Part shown: positions 23,052 to 24,539 of the stretch, piece after piece
How positions within the stretch are numbered: position 1 is the stretch's first letter
Layout: each line of letters starts with the position of its first letter
Assembly (NCBI GenBank): GCA_944387905.1
Contig: CALXGU010000003.1
Span: forward strand, 1-24,539
Direction of reading: 5' to 3'
Length of the DNA stretch: 24,539 nucleotides
Origin: an uncultured Clostridia bacterium
GTDB lineage: Bacteria; Bacillota; Clostridia; Oscillospirales; QAKW01
Program-made: the position numbers and the translations under genes
Notes under the pieces: generated by a model
What the model was told of the DNA's origin: nothing
Databases searched by the model: none
What the model saw: the letters and a program-made list of their open reading frames with translations, nothing else

Positions 23052-24179
23052 ATGATTATCCATGTAACTCAAAAAGGCGATTCACTGTACAGTATAGGCA
23101 AGCAGAACGGGGTAACAATAGAGCAACTGCTATCAGCAAACGGACCGACTGTCCAGCCGTCTCTTATAATAGGTCAGGCTGTGATTGTTCCTACTGCGAC
23201 TCAAAAGCTGGGAAGCGTTTTGGCTAACAGCTATGCTTATCCTTTGATAAGCGATACAGCATTGTTCCCAGCCCTTCCCTATCTGTCTATGCTGACTCCG
23301 TTCTCTTACGGGATCCAGCCTGACGGAAGTCTTGTTGATCTTGATGACAAGGAACTTATAACAATTTCAGAAAACAATAATGTCGTTCCGGTTCTGCTGA
23401 TTACTACTCTTACCCAAGAAGGTCAATTCAGTTCTCAAAACGCTGCTGCTGTTCTGAGTGATAAGCAGATCACGCAAACTCTGGCGGATAACATTATAAA
23501 AAAACTGCAGACAAATAATTATTTCGGCGTTGATATCGACTTTGAGTATATTCCTCAGCAATACAGAGAGGAATATGCTGCGTTTATTGAGCTTTTACAT
23601 TCTCTTGCTCAGCCTTTGGGGTACAAAGTTCTGGTTTCTCTTGCGCCCAAAACTAGTTCTGATCAAAGAGGACTGCTATATGAGGCACATGATTATTCAC
23701 TTATCGGCGCAGCGGCAGATTATACTCTTATAATGACTTATGAATGGGGGTATACATACGGTCCGCCTATGGCTGTGGCGCCTATTGACAAAGTAGAAGA
23801 AGTAATTCGATATGCGGTCAGTCAGATACCGCCTGAAAAGATATTAATGGGTATACCAAACTACGCCTACGATTGGACGCTGCCATACACAAAGGGTACC
23901 GCCGCAAAGTCAATTTCAAATAACAGAGCGATAGAGCTGGCACGTGAAACCGGCGCTGAAATTTTATTTGACGATACAGCGCAGACGCCATATTTTTATT
24001 ATTATGACATCAACAGCAAAAAACATGTTGTCTGGTTTGAGGACGCAAGATCAATAAGCGCAAAAATGCAGCTGCTTGCAAATTACAGACTTGCAGGTTA
24101 TTCGATTTGGACTATAATGTCGTTTTTTAAACCGATGATGACTGTAATGTCCAGTATGTTTGATATAATAAAACTATAA
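23052..24179 (+). CDS. LysM-GH18 spore cortex-lytic type glycosidase (YaaH/SleL-like)
   Basis: This enzyme is related to the N-acetylglucosaminidases YaaH and SleL, which act on cortex peptidoglycan during spore germination. A single LysM motif (2-48, IHVTQKGDSLYSIGKQNG) precedes the GH18 barrel (about 60-375). YaaH and SleL usually have two LysM motifs. The catalytic motif is GVDIDFEYIP, with D161, D163 and the acid E165. LIMTYEWGYTYGPPMAVAP and ILMGIPNYAYDW complete the family pattern. There is no signal peptide, which is common for proteins built into the spore coat from the mother cell. It starts at ATG 23052, five bases after GAGGTG. It is divergent from the amidase gene. Confidence 0.92.
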   Translation: MIIHVTQKGDSLYSIGKQNGVTIEQLLSANGPTVQPSLIIGQAVIVPTATQKLGSVLANSYAYPLISDTALFPALPYLSMLTPFSYGIQPDGSLVDLDDKELITISENNNVVPVLLITTLTQEGQFSSQNAAAVLSDKQITQTLADNIIKKLQTNNYFGVDIDFEYIPQQYREEYAAFIELLHSLAQPLGYKVLVSLAPKTSSDQRGLLYEAHDYSLIGAAADYTLIMTYEWGYTYGPPMAVAPIDKVEEVIRYAVSQIPPEKILMGIPNYAYDWTLPYTKGTAAKSISNNRAIELARETGAEILFDDTAQTPYFYYYDINSKKHVVWFEDARSISAKMQLLANYRLAGYSIWTIMSFFKPMMTVMSSMFDIIKL

Positions 24180-24487
24180 AACAAGTTTTCTGAGCTGCTA
24201 ATGTAGAATAGTTAGCTTAAAAGATTTATAAACCGTACAAAAATCAGCTCAAAATAAGATATTTGATTTCGCTGTATTTATGCCGCAGCGTGACAACTGG
24301 AATATACCGTATTGCAACAACTGAAACTATGACGTATCGTATCAGCTGAAACTTATACGCATCAATCATAACCTGCAGAATATCAAACTGATGATCTTTT
24401 TGTTCTGCACTCAGAAAGCAAATACAATACTTTTGTTTATGATACAATAATGAGCCTTTAAAAATTGTTTTTTAAGTATCCTGAATA
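24180..24487. other. AT-rich intergenic stretch, no recognised gene
   Basis: These 308 bases after the GH18 gene contain stops in all forward frames. One minus-strand open frame (24244-24447, 67 residues, TTG start) has no good ribosome binding site and no recognisable domain. I see no structured RNA motif or promoter with confidence. It may be decayed sequence or a long 3' untranslated region. Confidence 0.4.
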
Positions 24488-24489
24488 AA

Positions 24490-24520
24490 AAAACAGGCAA
24501 GCTAAGCTTGCCTGTTTTTA
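24490..24520. terminator. bidirectional intrinsic terminator at the right edge
   Basis: AAAACAGGCAAGC, loop TAA and GCTTGCCTGTTTT, a 13-bp stem with A and T runs on both sides. It could end the GH18 transcript or a minus-strand gene beyond the window. Confidence 0.85.
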
Positions 24521-24539
24521 TTTAGTTTATCGGCTTATT

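Noticed and set aside
24244..24447. 67-codon minus-strand open frame near the right edge
   Set aside because: TTG start, no ribosome binding site, no recognisable domain and AT-rich composition. Kept only as a note on the intergenic stretch.
1..24539. CRISPR array, phage genes, IS elements, tRNA or rRNA genes
   Set aside because: No regularly spaced repeats with unique spacers, no transposase or phage motifs and no tRNA or rRNA signatures were seen on either strand. The azlC repeats are directly adjacent, without spacers.

Overview
The window looks like the chromosome of a low-to-medium GC Clostridia-type Firmicute, probably spore-forming and close to the Ruminococcaceae/Oscillospiraceae. 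Support comes from a Spo0A with the family's hallmark DNA-binding domain, a LysM-GH18 enzyme of the YaaH/SleL spore-lytic type, a lysine riboswitch with a terminator platform, a glmS-type ribozyme, an archaeal/eukaryal-type ProRS, strong GGAGG-like ribosome binding sites and TTGACA/TATAAT promoters. I see no phage, IS element, tRNA, rRNA or CRISPR array. Genes are short operons on both strands, separated by clear intrinsic terminators.

Layout. 1-161 holds the possible tail of a gene and two hairpin terminators. 163-2554 (minus) carries birA and an RlmD-type 23S rRNA uracil methyltransferase. 2721-5754 (plus) has two cell-envelope genes: a PrsA-like foldase lipoprotein and a membrane-anchored LysM-G5-M23 peptidase with two WalR-consensus boxes in its upstream region. 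5965-8307 (minus) is proS plus a nitrilase-family amidohydrolase. 8446-12293 (plus) is a three-gene operon: DUF554 membrane protein, SbcD/YhaO-like phosphoesterase and SbcC/YhaN-like ATPase. 12294-12657 holds a strong promoter overlapped by a perfect 9-bp dyad, a glmS-type ribozyme and a terminator, with no glmS gene. It is followed by a Na/Pi cotransporter (12658-14403, plus).

14476-15505 (minus) is azlC-azlD, preceded by a three-copy 36-bp tandem repeat. 15689-16974 (minus) is yebC coupled to a HAD phosphatase. 17141-19250 (minus) is an NhaC-family transporter under a lysine riboswitch, probably the LysW type of lysine transporter. Divergent from it (19361-21429, plus) is a sugar-isomerase-like TIM-barrel gene overlapping an AlaX-type Ala-tRNA editing gene. 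21467-24179 is a sporulation/cell-wall block: spo0A (minus), a cytoplasmic-looking Amidase_3 (minus) and the LysM-GH18 gene (plus). The last 360 bp hold only a terminator.

The observations most worth a second look are the glmS ribozyme without glmS, the Spo0A receiver that lacks its acidic pocket and conserved lysine, the paired WalR boxes before the M23 gene, and the tandem repeats that copy the azlC translation-start region. All calls come from reading the sequence. No database search or folding program was run.
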